This document shows, in pieces, positions 1 to 4,941 of a DNA stretch of 6,220 nt; positions within the stretch are counted from its first letter, which is position 1, and the number at the start of each line of letters is the position of its first letter. Where the stretch lies: the NCBI GenBank assembly GCA_910589635.1, contig CAJUTD010000015.1:4468-10687 (forward strand), written 5' to 3'. The DNA is from an uncultured Lachnospiraceae bacterium (GTDB lineage: Bacteria; Bacillota; Clostridia; Lachnospirales; Lachnospiraceae). The notes under the pieces are model-generated. The model saw nothing but the letters and a program-made list of their open reading frames with translations. It searched no databases and had not been told where the DNA came from. The translations under genes were made by a program, and so were the position numbers.

Positions 1-351
1 GGCTTCTACATTTAAGTGGAGCATTTGTCTTATTTTGCTCAAATCTTGATGCCCTACGGTGTCATAGTTTCCAAAACCGGCGTTGTTAATCCATGTCTTT
101 AACGGATATGCTTTGATTTCCTCATACAGCCGGAAAACATTATCCGAAATAGATAAATCTGCAACTTTGACTATAATATCTAATGCCGGATATGAAGATA
201 AAATTTCCTGTTTTAATGCGTTAAGTCTGTCCTCTCTGCGGGCTATCAAAATCAGATTGCTGCCACGCTCTGCAAATGCCTTTGCGGTTTCATATCCAAT
301 ACCAGAACTTGCCCCGGTAATTACGGTATACTTTTCTGTGTTTTGAATCAT
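1..351 (-). CDS. Short-chain dehydrogenase/reductase (SDR), N-terminal 117 residues, cut by window edge
   Basis: Classical SDR oxidoreductase, a cytoplasmic NAD(P)(H)-dependent enzyme that oxidises or reduces a carbonyl/alcohol substrate; the substrate cannot be told from this part. Seen in the translation: the Rossmann nucleotide-binding motif TGASSGIG at residues 12-19, an Arg-Arg pair at 38-39 after the second strand (this often goes with NADPH preference), the D65-L66 pair that contacts the adenine ring, and the NNAG motif at 89-92. The catalytic Ser and YxxxK lie beyond the left edge, so activity cannot be judged. The start is the ATG at 349-351, with an AAGGAGG ribosome binding site 8 bases upstream. 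The reading frame is open to base 1. It is divergent from the MerR regulator at 434 and is probably its target, because its promoter has the stretched spacer and inverted repeat typical of MerR activation. Family assignment is very secure; the specific reaction is unknown. Confidence 0.95.
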   Translation of the reverse strand, partial: MIQNTEKYTVITGASSGIGYETAKAFAERGSNLILIARREDRLNALKQEILSSYPALDIIVKVADLSISDNVFRLYEEIKAYPLKTWINNAGFGNYDTVGHQDLSKIRQMLHLNVEA

Positions 352-371
352 TTACAAAACCTCCTTGTCTT

Positions 372-380
372 TGATATAAT
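372..380 (+). promoter_or_regulatory. Extended -10 promoter of the merR gene
   Basis: TGATATAAT is a perfect extended -10 element (TGn plus TATAAT at 375-380) on the plus strand. The hexamer 17 bp upstream, TTACAA at 352-357, is a poor -35, which fits an extended -10 promoter. Transcription would start near 387, just before the operator at 395-408, so binding there should block it. The two divergent promoters overlap, and the SDR -10 box lies only 4 bp downstream of this one. Confidence 0.6.
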
Positions 381-383
381 GCA

Positions 384-414
384 AGCATACAATGTAGAGT
401 AAACTCTATGTCAA
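384..414 (-). promoter_or_regulatory. MerR-type promoter of the SDR gene (19-bp spacer)
   Basis: Read on the minus strand, a perfect TTGACA -35 box (409-414) is separated by 19 bp from TATGCT (384-389), a 4/6 match to the -10 consensus. The spacer is longer than the 17 bp preferred by sigma-A, and a perfect inverted repeat fills its -35 side. That is the layout of promoters that MerR-family regulators activate by DNA distortion. The promoter leads directly to the SDR start at 351. The boxes are seen; activation by the neighbouring MerR protein is inferred. Confidence 0.75.
395..408. promoter_or_regulatory. Inverted repeat, probable MerR operator
   Basis: TAGAGT-AA-ACTCTA is a 14-bp inverted repeat with perfect 6-bp arms. 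It lies wholly inside the spacer of the SDR promoter and about 8 bases downstream of the likely start point of the divergent merR transcript. A dimer bound here could activate the SDR and repress merR at the same time. The symmetry is seen directly; binding is inferred from position and family habit. Confidence 0.75.
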
Positions 415-416
415 GA

Positions 417-423
417 GAAAGGG
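417..423 (+). promoter_or_regulatory. Ribosome binding site deciding the merR start
   Basis: GAAAGGG lies 10 bases before the TTG at 434 and only one base before the in-frame GTG at 425. The spacing favours the TTG start and removes three residues from the longer reading. Confidence 0.5.
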
Positions 424-433
424 CGTGATTTTT

Positions 434-805
434 TTGGAATATTCCATAGGTGAATTTTCAAAGTTAACAGATTTAGGCATACATACCTTACGCTACTATG
501 AGCATGAACACTTAATCACACCGGGGCGCAATTCCAGTAATCGCCGTTGTTATACTGATAAAGACCTTATTTGGATTGAATTTATTAAACGGCTAAAAGA
601 TACAGGTATGCCAATCAAAGAAATTCAGCTCTATGCCGAATTACGGGCGAAAGGTGAACCAACTTTGTCCGCAAGAATGGAATTGCTTATTTCCCACCGT
701 AAAGCCCTCAATGAGCAAATCAATCAATTACAGGAACACATGGGGAAATTAGACAAAAAGATTGAGTTTTATCGGCAAGAGATTGAGCGTACCACAAAGA
801 GATAA
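434..805 (+). CDS. MerR-family transcriptional regulator
   Basis: A cytoplasmic DNA-binding regulator of 123 residues. The N-terminal winged helix-turn-helix is clear: YSIGEFSKLT at residues 3-12, the hallmark LRYYE at about 19-23, and RRCY before the second helix pair. A long amphipathic helix rich in Glu, Gln and Lys follows at about residues 80-120 and should be the dimer coiled coil. There is no separate effector domain and only one cysteine, so it is not a metal sensor of the CueR/ZntR type; the compact MerR regulators of aldehyde and stress genes are a better comparison. A GTG at 425 is also in frame, but the purine run GAAAGGG at 417-423 would sit one base from it. The TTG at 434 is 10 bases away, and the family usually starts right at this point, so I take 434. 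It probably controls the divergent SDR gene and itself through the repeat at 395-408. Confidence 0.9.
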   Translation: MEYSIGEFSKLTDLGIHTLRYYEHEHLITPGRNSSNRRCYTDKDLIWIEFIKRLKDTGMPIKEIQLYAELRAKGEPTLSARMELLISHRKALNEQINQLQEHMGKLDKKIEFYRQEIERTTKR

Positions 806-888
806 TTTGTCTTTTATAAAAAGATATAAGGAATGAGAAGGATTCCGTAGTAGTCGGCATTGTGGGAAAATCTAAACTTTTGGATTTC

Positions 889-1278
889 TCATGATTTGGG
901 ATTTGTGGGGATGTGTATTATTGACTTTCTTATTTTAATCGTATCTGAAAATATATCTTCAATATATCCATTTTTTGCTAATAACAATTTTAAATCTAAA
1001 CCAGCAATTTTACATTTAGGACCTAAAATTATTTCCTTAAATATATCCTGTCTACATTTTTCAAAACCAAGTTCAAAATATGCTCGAATATCATTTTCTA
1101 CATCTCTAAATTTTATTGGACTACGTGTGAAATCACCTAGATGTTTGTTATTACTTACAAAAAATCCATCTGGCATATCTGAATATCCATAATCATCTAC
1201 CCCTTCACAATCACAATAATTATCTGATTGCAGTTTTCTGAACAAACGCCATTTGGGCTTCAAAGGTGTAATCATCAT
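889..1278 (-). pseudogene. C-terminal fragment of a DUF2971-like protein
   Basis: An open frame of 129 codons that reads like the end of a larger protein, not a full gene. The features that suggest DUF2971 are a WRLFR stretch near residue 10, resembling the usual ExEWRL, then FKEIILGPKCK near residue 83 followed by a leucine-rich helix and a NGY turn, and a closing IRKSIIHIP segment resembling the usual KSxIPYR. DUF2971 proteins are normally more than 200 residues long and have an N-terminal segment that is missing here. No ribosome binding site precedes the ATG at 1278, and sequence upstream of about 1265 belongs to another gene remnant in a different frame. Some DUF2971 genes sit in defence or mobile regions, but the biochemical role of the family is not established. 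It converges on merR, whose stop is 83 bases away. The family call is from motif memory and is moderate. Confidence 0.5.
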
Positions 1279-1390
1279 CGACGGCTCCCAGAAAGTGCCG
1301 CAGACAGGAGCGAATCCGCCCGGTTCCGTACCATGTAAGGCCGGTCAGGTAGTCCCGGACGGGGTGATAGCTGTTCTGGTGGGCGGCGGG
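1265..1390 (-). pseudogene. Remnant of a VapE-type (virulence-associated E) phage/plasmid primase-helicase
   Basis: On the minus strand, in the frame that starts just after the TAA at 1391-1393, about 42 codons read as a recognisable piece of VapE. The piece contains NSYHPVRDYLTGLTW, then a GTGRI stretch (the family usually has DGxxRL) and a LGAVDDDYT ending that matches the family's LGAxDxxYT. VapE-type proteins are P-loop ATPases found in prophages, pathogenicity islands and integrative elements, where they help replicate the element. Only this short N-terminal-side piece is left: no ATPase motifs, an in-frame stop upstream, and a change of reading frame and base composition at about 1265. 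The piece is visibly GC-rich next to AT-rich neighbours, which points to foreign origin. It is a dead fragment that marks a past insertion or deletion of mobile DNA. Identity is fairly secure; the exact borders are not. Confidence 0.7.
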
Positions 1391-1437
1391 TTATTTAGTT
1401 TTTGCTGGGCTGTCAGTTCGGCAGGCTGGCATCTGTT

Positions 1438-2016
1438 TTAGCCAATGATTACTTTAACAGGCGAACATTTCCCACTGTTACATTTGCTTTCAGATACGCT
1501 ACAGGCAGCAATACCAAATGTAATGTCCAATAATGCTTTTAGTATGATTTTATCCCCGGCTTTGGAAACGGGTGTTTCCACTGAAATACTGCCACTCGAA
1601 TTGATTCTCGTGTGCATAAACAGATTAACAGGTGTAATAATGGCTCGATGTTCGTCAAGAGCATTATTGATATTGTCGAAACAATTTGAATGTCCTTCGC
1701 CATTATGGTAAAAGAACTCATACATTTCTGGTCGGCAGCATGGGTGAAATAAATCATGTTCTCCAACATCGTCAGAAAGGATTTTCATCATAGGGCGGTA
1801 TAAATTGGTGTAAATAATATCTCCTATTTTTAATTTCAAAGATTCATTACAGTCAATCGTCACTCCCGTTGAAAGAAATTCATTTGGTTTGCCTGTGAGT
1901 TCCGCAAAAAAATCAACAATTTGGCCGCCTTCCATATCAATCACTGTAATATCTTGTCCTTGTCTAACATCAATTTTTATTCCCGAACACGCTGGTATGA
2001 TATATTCTTTATTCAT
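1438..2016 (-). CDS. DUF1989 / urea carboxylase-associated family protein
   Basis: An intact 192-residue cytoplasmic protein. Family hallmarks seen in order: VIDMEGGQIVDF at residues 25-36, TNLYRPMMKILSDDVGEHD at 70-88, a Cys-Cys pair at 93-94, EGHSNCFDN at 107-115, PVNLFM at 129-134, and SKAGDKIILKALLD near 151-164, close to the family's SxPGDxVxLRAxxD. The His and Cys residues in the HD, CC and HxxC segments are plausible metal ligands. DUF1989 includes the two subunits of carboxyguanidine deiminase in guanidine breakdown, which usually occur as a pair next to urea/guanidine carboxylase genes. Neither a partner nor a carboxylase is present here, so this stand-alone member may act on something else. 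The start is the ATG at 2016: a perfect GGAGGTGA ribosome binding site lies 8 bases before it, while the in-frame GTG at 2025 would overlap that site. A broken small gene ends 36 bases upstream on the same strand. The Cys-rich C-terminal tail (C172, C179, C184) is somewhat unusual. Confidence 0.88.
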   Translation of the reverse strand: MNKEYIIPACSGIKIDVRQGQDITVIDMEGGQIVDFFAELTGKPNEFLSTGVTIDCNESLKLKIGDIIYTNLYRPMMKILSDDVGEHDLFHPCCRPEMYEFFYHNGEGHSNCFDNINNALDEHRAIITPVNLFMHTRINSSGSISVETPVSKAGDKIILKALLDITFGIAACSVSESKCNSGKCSPVKVIIG

Positions 2017-2052
2017 TATCTTCACCTCCGAAAATTCATATTCTTTACCCGG

Positions 2053-2442
2053 TCATTCATCCAGAACAACTGGAATTTATATACCCATCTGCTTCAAAAC
2101 AAAGGCCAATTCTTTTGTATAAGCAGGATTTCTCAAATCATAGGTGAAGTTTGTCGATATCGAGCCAGTAGCCTATGCCATTATTTTTGAAATCCTTATC
2201 GGGCAACTGACCATTTTCAAGAAGAATCTCCCGGTAGAACTTGCCTCTGCAAAAGCAGATTTTGTTTCTGTCTGTTGCACTGATCGACTGACCATACATG
2301 ATTGGATAATCTATTTGGGCAGAATTTGCAGGTAAAGGTGCATTTCCTATAATCTCGCATTCTCCATAAAAAAACGATTATCCATAATATAAGCAGACGG
2401 ACAGCTTTTGAGTTTTTGTAAAACCATCAAATCATAACTCAT
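2053..2442 (-). pseudogene. Broken small gene of unknown function (about 128 codons, three lesions)
   Basis: The minus strand reads as one protein if three defects are undone. Frame one runs from the ATG at 2442 (AAAGGA ribosome binding site 9 bases upstream) through MSYDLMVLQKLKSC to the run of seven T at 2368-2374. One extra T there would continue the frame into FYGECEIIGNAPLP and on to NNGIGYWLDI. Near 2155-2160 a second single-base loss switches back to the first frame (STNFTYDLRNPAYTKEL to LKQMG). A TAA at 2077-2079 then interrupts, followed by IPVVLDE and a TGA at 2053-2055. The pieces join smoothly and look protein-like, which argues for a once-working gene. It lay in one operon with the DUF1989 gene, 36 bases downstream. 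I do not recognise the family. Three independent lesions make sequencing error an unlikely full explanation. Confidence 0.65.
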
Positions 2443-2490
2443 AGTTATCGTTCCTTTCATATCATTCTATTTCAATTTGCCATTGGCTCC

Positions 2491-2496
2491 ATTATA
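2491..2496 (-). promoter_or_regulatory. Possible -10 box for the broken gene and the DUF1989 gene
   Basis: A perfect TATAAT on the minus strand lies 48 bases before the ATG at 2442. The hexamer 17 bp further upstream, TTTCAT, is a poor -35, and a perfect TTGACA occurs upstream but 30 bp away, too far for ordinary sigma-A use. This is the only good -10 candidate for the minus-strand pair, so I record it with low confidence. Confidence 0.35.
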
Positions 2497-2560
2497 CTGC
2501 AATGACTTTCCAAATGAAATAGGCTTTGTCAAAACAATTATTCAGGGGGCAAAAAGTTTT

Positions 2561-2592
2561 TTGGCAAAAGGACGGTATACCCCTTCCATAGT
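2561..2592 (+). promoter_or_regulatory. Possible long-spacer promoter before the sigma operon
   Basis: On the plus strand, TTGGCA (2561-2566, 5/6 match to the -35 consensus) is separated by 20 bp from CATAGT (2587-2592, 4/6 match to the -10). The spacer contains the 8-bp palindrome GGTATACC at 2574-2581. A 19-20 bp spacer with an internal palindrome is the MerR-activated layout, but the symmetry is short and there is no MerR gene beside it, so another activator or no promoter at all remains possible. If real, it would drive the small ORF at 2617, the sigma factor and the anti-sigma factor. Confidence 0.35.
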
Positions 2593-2616
2593 TGAATGAC
2601 AAGGAGGAGCCTCAAA

Positions 2617-2871
2617 ATGTAATTTAAAGGCGATTATCCAGCGTGTAAAAAACAATGCCATTTGATTTGGCTTGAAAACTTAAATTTGCGTGAGAGTTAC
2701 AAAACGGTGATAATAGATTACAAACAGGAAAAATATCTGCATTTATTTCCCTGCTATCAAGAGATTTACCATAACAGAAGCCGTAGCAATTGGGAAACCC
2801 TTGATTTAAAAAAATCTGAACCCAAAAGAAAGTTATTACAATGTATAGGTGAAAGGGCCATAAAAGCCTGA
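2617..2871 (+). pseudogene. Small ORF of unknown function with a stop at codon 2, upstream of the sigma factor gene
   Basis: An AAGGAGG ribosome binding site (2601-2607) lies 9 bases before the ATG at 2617, but the next codon is TAA (2620-2622). From there the same frame stays open for 82 codons up to the TGA at 2869-2871. The frame reads like a real protein: it begins FKGDYPACKKQC, has four cysteines, several aromatic residues (Trp, Tyr), and a basic C-terminal part. The simplest reading is a small gene of about 84 residues killed by a point change in codon 2. The alternatives are a deliberate start-stop leader ORF, or weak translation from the TTG at 2662, which lacks a ribosome binding site. 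It ends 42 bases before the sigma factor start and is probably in the same transcript. I do not recognise the family. The ORF is well supported; whether it is dead or regulatory is open. Confidence 0.55.
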
Positions 2872-2887
2872 AAGATATCTGTAAGGC

Positions 2888-2902
2888 ACGGCGGCATGCC
2901 GT
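2888..2902 (+). promoter_or_regulatory. Small hairpin next to the sigma factor ribosome binding site
   Basis: ACGGC (2888-2892) and GCCGT (2898-2902) can pair around a 5-base loop. The stretch also contains the perfect 10-bp palindrome CGGCATGCCG at 2892-2901. It ends one base before the GGAGG at 2904-2908, so it could affect ribosome access to the sigma gene, or could be a protein site. It also covers the alternative upstream ATG at 2896. Confidence 0.35.
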
Positions 2903-2913
2903 TGGAGGAAACA

Positions 2914-3444
2914 ATGGACAAAGCACAACTGGAACAATGCATTCATGAATATGGAAAAGATGTATACACATTTTGCAGCCAGATTACCGGAAACTGTCAG
3001 GAGGCAGACGATCTCTATCAGGACACGTTTTTAAAAGCAACGGAATTGAAGGAAGGGATTGACTATAACCGAAACCCCAGAAGTTATTTCATATCGGTGG
3101 CTCTGCGCATCTGGAAAAATCGCAGGCGGAAATTTGCTTGGCGAAAACGAATTGCCGGGACCTGTACACTGACGGAGGAGGCGGCAGAAGTGAATATGCC
3201 TGAGCAGGAAATTTCTGCGGAAGATGTGGTACTCCAAAAAGAACTGGAACAGCAGGTGAGAAAAGCAGTTGGTGAATTGGCTGAAAAATACCGTATTCCG
3301 GTGTACCTCTATTATACGCTCCAACTTTCTGTGGAGGAAATTGCAAATGTATTGGAAATACCGCAGGGAACGGTGAAAAGCCGGCTTCACAAAGCGCGCG
3401 CCCTGCTGAGGCAAGAATTGGAGGTAATTTTTGATGAAATATGA
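2914..3444 (+). CDS. RNA polymerase sigma factor, ECF family (sigma-70 group 4)
   Basis: A 176-residue ECF sigma factor that would direct RNA polymerase to a small set of stress or surface genes. Region 2 spans about residues 8-80, with EADDLYQDTFLKA at 30-42 (the core-binding and -10 helix) followed by PRSYFISVALRIWKNRRRK. An acidic linker runs to about residue 115. Region 4 covers about 120-170, with YRIPVYLYYTLQLSVEEIA leading into the helix-turn-helix PQGTVKSRLHKARALL. Its length is normal for the group. The ATG at 2914 is 5 bases after GGAGG (2904-2908). An in-frame ATG at 2896 would add six residues, but it has only a weak site and sits in a hairpin. The anti-sigma gene begins inside its last codons, so the two are translationally coupled. 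I see no convincing ECF-type promoter upstream, so autoregulation is not shown. Confidence 0.95.
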   Translation: MDKAQLEQCIHEYGKDVYTFCSQITGNCQEADDLYQDTFLKATELKEGIDYNRNPRSYFISVALRIWKNRRRKFAWRKRIAGTCTLTEEAAEVNMPEQEISAEDVVLQKELEQQVRKAVGELAEKYRIPVYLYYTLQLSVEEIANVLEIPQGTVKSRLHKARALLRQELEVIFDEI

Positions 3445-4654
3445 TATGGATGAATTATTAAAGAATGCCCTTTCTGCAAAAGAAGAGCCTGATTATTGGC
3501 TGAATCAGAGTATTTTAAAGCAAATCGAGGGAAAGGAGAACACAAATATGAGTAAAACGAATAGAAGAATGAGAATCCCAGCAATCGTAATGTTGACTGC
3601 GGCAGTGGTTGTAGCAGGTTCTGCGTCTGTGTATGCGGCTTGGAAATATCTGACGCCGCAACAGGTGGCAGAGATAAATAAGGATGAGGGGCTTGTGGCT
3701 GCATTTCAGAGCGAAGATGCCGTGGCAGTAGGCGAAGTTCAAGAATGTGGCGATTACCGGATTACATTGCTGGGGATTGTATCAGGCAAAAATCTTAGTA
3801 AATATGCTGGTATGGACGATACAGGGAATATTTTAAACGACCGCACTTATGTGGTTACGGCAATTGAGAATGCAGACGGTACGCCAAGGCCTGACACCAG
3901 CGAGGACGATTATGGTAAAGACCCATTTTTCGTATCACCTTTGATACAAGGCTTGAATCCGTCAATCTATAATAGTGTGATGATGGGCGGCGCATATTCT
4001 GAAATGGTGGAAGATGGGGTTCAGTACCGAATTGCTGAATGTGATAATGTAGAAAAATTTGCAGACCGGCAAGTTTACTTGTGTGTCAATGATGGAACGT
4101 TTTATAACAATGATGCCTATATTTATGATGAACAGAGCGGAGCTATCAGCCGCAATAAGCAGTATCAAGGCGTAAATGCGTTGTTTACGCTGCCGCTTGA
4201 TAAGAACAAAGCAGACCCAAAAGCTGCGGAAGATTATGTGAAACAGATAGAAGACGAATGGAACGGAAATGGAGAGTCAGAAGAAGTGGAGGAATCTACC
4301 GCTTCTGAGACTGAGAAACTTGTTCCTGGCGATACAGATGTGACTTCTCAGGCGGCTGAGGAGAGCAAAGATTGGAAGCTGGCAGATTTCGAGAGAAATA
4401 CGGAGTTGGTAAAGGAAATGGAGCTTACCCCAGACGCAGATGGAAATTATGCATACCGATATGAAATCAGTGCAGATGGACCGGCTTCCGAGGGAATTTT
4501 GGGAAAAGAGGAGCTTTCTGACAGGGATGAGGGAAATATGGCAAAATGCCGCGGAATTATGAGCGGTGAGGACTCGCATACGGCGTATATTCAGACATTT
4601 ACATTGAAGGAAGATGGAAATGTGGTTTTGCGGGTCTATAAATATCGTAAATAG
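3434..4654 (+). CDS. Membrane-anchored anti-sigma factor, partner of the ECF sigma factor
   Basis: A 406-residue protein that probably holds the sigma factor at the membrane until a signal arrives. Seen: a cytoplasmic segment of about 46 residues (MDELLKNAL, then PDYWLNQSILKQI) that should bind the sigma factor, a basic stretch KTNRRMR, one membrane helix at about residues 48-69 (from IPAIVML to SVYAAW), and an extracytoplasmic part of about 335 residues. That outer part contains a Ser/Glu/Thr-rich linker near residues 277-311, with possible small domains on either side. I do not recognise a named sensor domain. No zinc-binding HxxxCxxC anti-sigma motif is present. The ATG at 3434 has a GGAGG 9 bases upstream and overlaps the end of the sigma gene by 11 bases; a TTG at 3431 is less likely. 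The role follows from gene order and topology, and the fit is typical of clostridial sigma/anti-sigma pairs. Confidence 0.85.
   Translation: MKYDMDELLKNALSAKEEPDYWLNQSILKQIEGKENTNMSKTNRRMRIPAIVMLTAAVVVAGSASVYAAWKYLTPQQVAEINKDEGLVAAFQSEDAVAVGEVQECGDYRITLLGIVSGKNLSKYAGMDDTGNILNDRTYVVTAIENADGTPRPDTSEDDYGKDPFFVSPLIQGLNPSIYNSVMMGGAYSEMVEDGVQYRIAECDNVEKFADRQVYLCVNDGTFYNNDAYIYDEQSGAISRNKQYQGVNALFTLPLDKNKADPKAAEDYVKQIEDEWNGNGESEEVEESTASETEKLVPGDTDVTSQAAEESKDWKLADFERNTELVKEMELTPDADGNYAYRYEISADGPASEGILGKEELSDRDEGNMAKCRGIMSGEDSHTAYIQTFTLKEDGNVVLRVYKYRK
3535..3550 (+). promoter_or_regulatory. Internal ribosome binding site and in-frame ATG in the anti-sigma gene
   Basis: AAAGGAG (with GGAG at 3535-3538) lies 9 bases before an ATG at 3548-3550, which is codon 39 in frame. 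A product started there would keep the membrane helix and outer domain but lose almost all of the sigma-binding segment. The signal is as good as many true starts. Chance is possible, because Lys/Glu-rich coding sequence often makes AAAGGAG. Confidence 0.4.
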
Positions 4655-4713
4655 AGAGGCATTATAAAGCACAAGAATACAGATTTGTAGATATATTTTG
4701 CACGGATAAGTCT

Positions 4714-4761
4714 CGGACGCCCTAAGGCAGTTAAAAACTGTTTTGAGGCGTCCGTTTTTTT
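4714..4761 (+). terminator. Intrinsic terminator of the sigma/anti-sigma operon
   Basis: CGGACGCC (4714-4721) pairs perfectly with GGCGTCCG (4747-4754), followed by seven T at 4755-4761. A second small hairpin, CAGTT/AACTG (4728-4740), folds inside the loop and brings the arms together. It starts 59 bases after the anti-sigma stop. It is a textbook rho-independent terminator for the plus-strand transcript; the minus strand has no matching T run. Confidence 0.93.
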
Positions 4762-4866
4762 GTAGGATAATTAGTGATATTATCAAAATTCTATCAAAGT
4801 TATTATTTATAATTAATTCGGAAAAATTTTACATTATGTTTGGTGAAAAAATTACAAAAAAAATGC

Positions 4867-4894
4867 GTGACATTCATGAATAAAATACGATAAT
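4867..4894 (+). promoter_or_regulatory. Sigma-A-like promoter for the BspA-like gene
   Basis: GTGACA (4867-4872, 5/6 match to TTGACA) and GATAAT (4889-4894, 5/6 match to TATAAT) are 16 bp apart, with strongly A/T-rich sequence upstream that could act as an UP element. Transcription would start near 4901, giving a leader of about 190 bases. It does not look like an ECF promoter, so I do not assign this gene to the neighbouring sigma factor. Confidence 0.6.
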
Positions 4895-4914
4895 AATTAT
4901 AGAGGGTAAAATAT

Positions 4915-4941
4915 ATGGTTTTTGCAAGATATGATGTATGA
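4915..4941 (+). CDS. Possible 8-residue leader peptide (MVFARYDV)
   Basis: AGAGGG at 4901-4906 lies 8 bases before an ATG that opens an 8-codon ORF ending in TGA. Its stop overlaps a further ATG at 4938 in an ATGA arrangement, which opens a 4-codon ORF. The ribosome binding site would be right at the predicted 5' end of the transcript. This may be chance; it is recorded because short leader ORFs can control genes with long leaders. Confidence 0.15.
   Translation: MVFARYDV

Noticed and set aside
830..846. Terminator after merR (GGAAT/ATTCC hairpin)
   Set aside because: The stem is only 5 bp of weak pairs with no T run after it.
860..1192. Plus-strand ORF of 110 codons opposite the DUF2971 remnant
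   Set aside because: It is antisense to a better-supported minus-strand frame, has a poor start and an unprotein-like composition.
1253..1441. Plus-strand ORF of 62 codons opposite the VapE remnant
   Set aside because: The minus strand here gives a recognisable VapE piece; the plus frame is a GC-rich shadow.
2144..2335. Plus-strand ORF of 63 codons
   Set aside because: It is a shadow of the broken minus-strand gene at 2053-2442, which reads far better as protein.
2544..2565. Inverted repeat around GGCAAAAAG and TTTTTTGGC
   Set aside because: The outer GGC triplets do not pair with each other; only the A and T runs are complementary.
4277..4786. Minus-strand ORF of 169 codons
   Set aside because: It is antisense to the anti-sigma gene, runs through the terminator, and has no ribosome binding site or family features.
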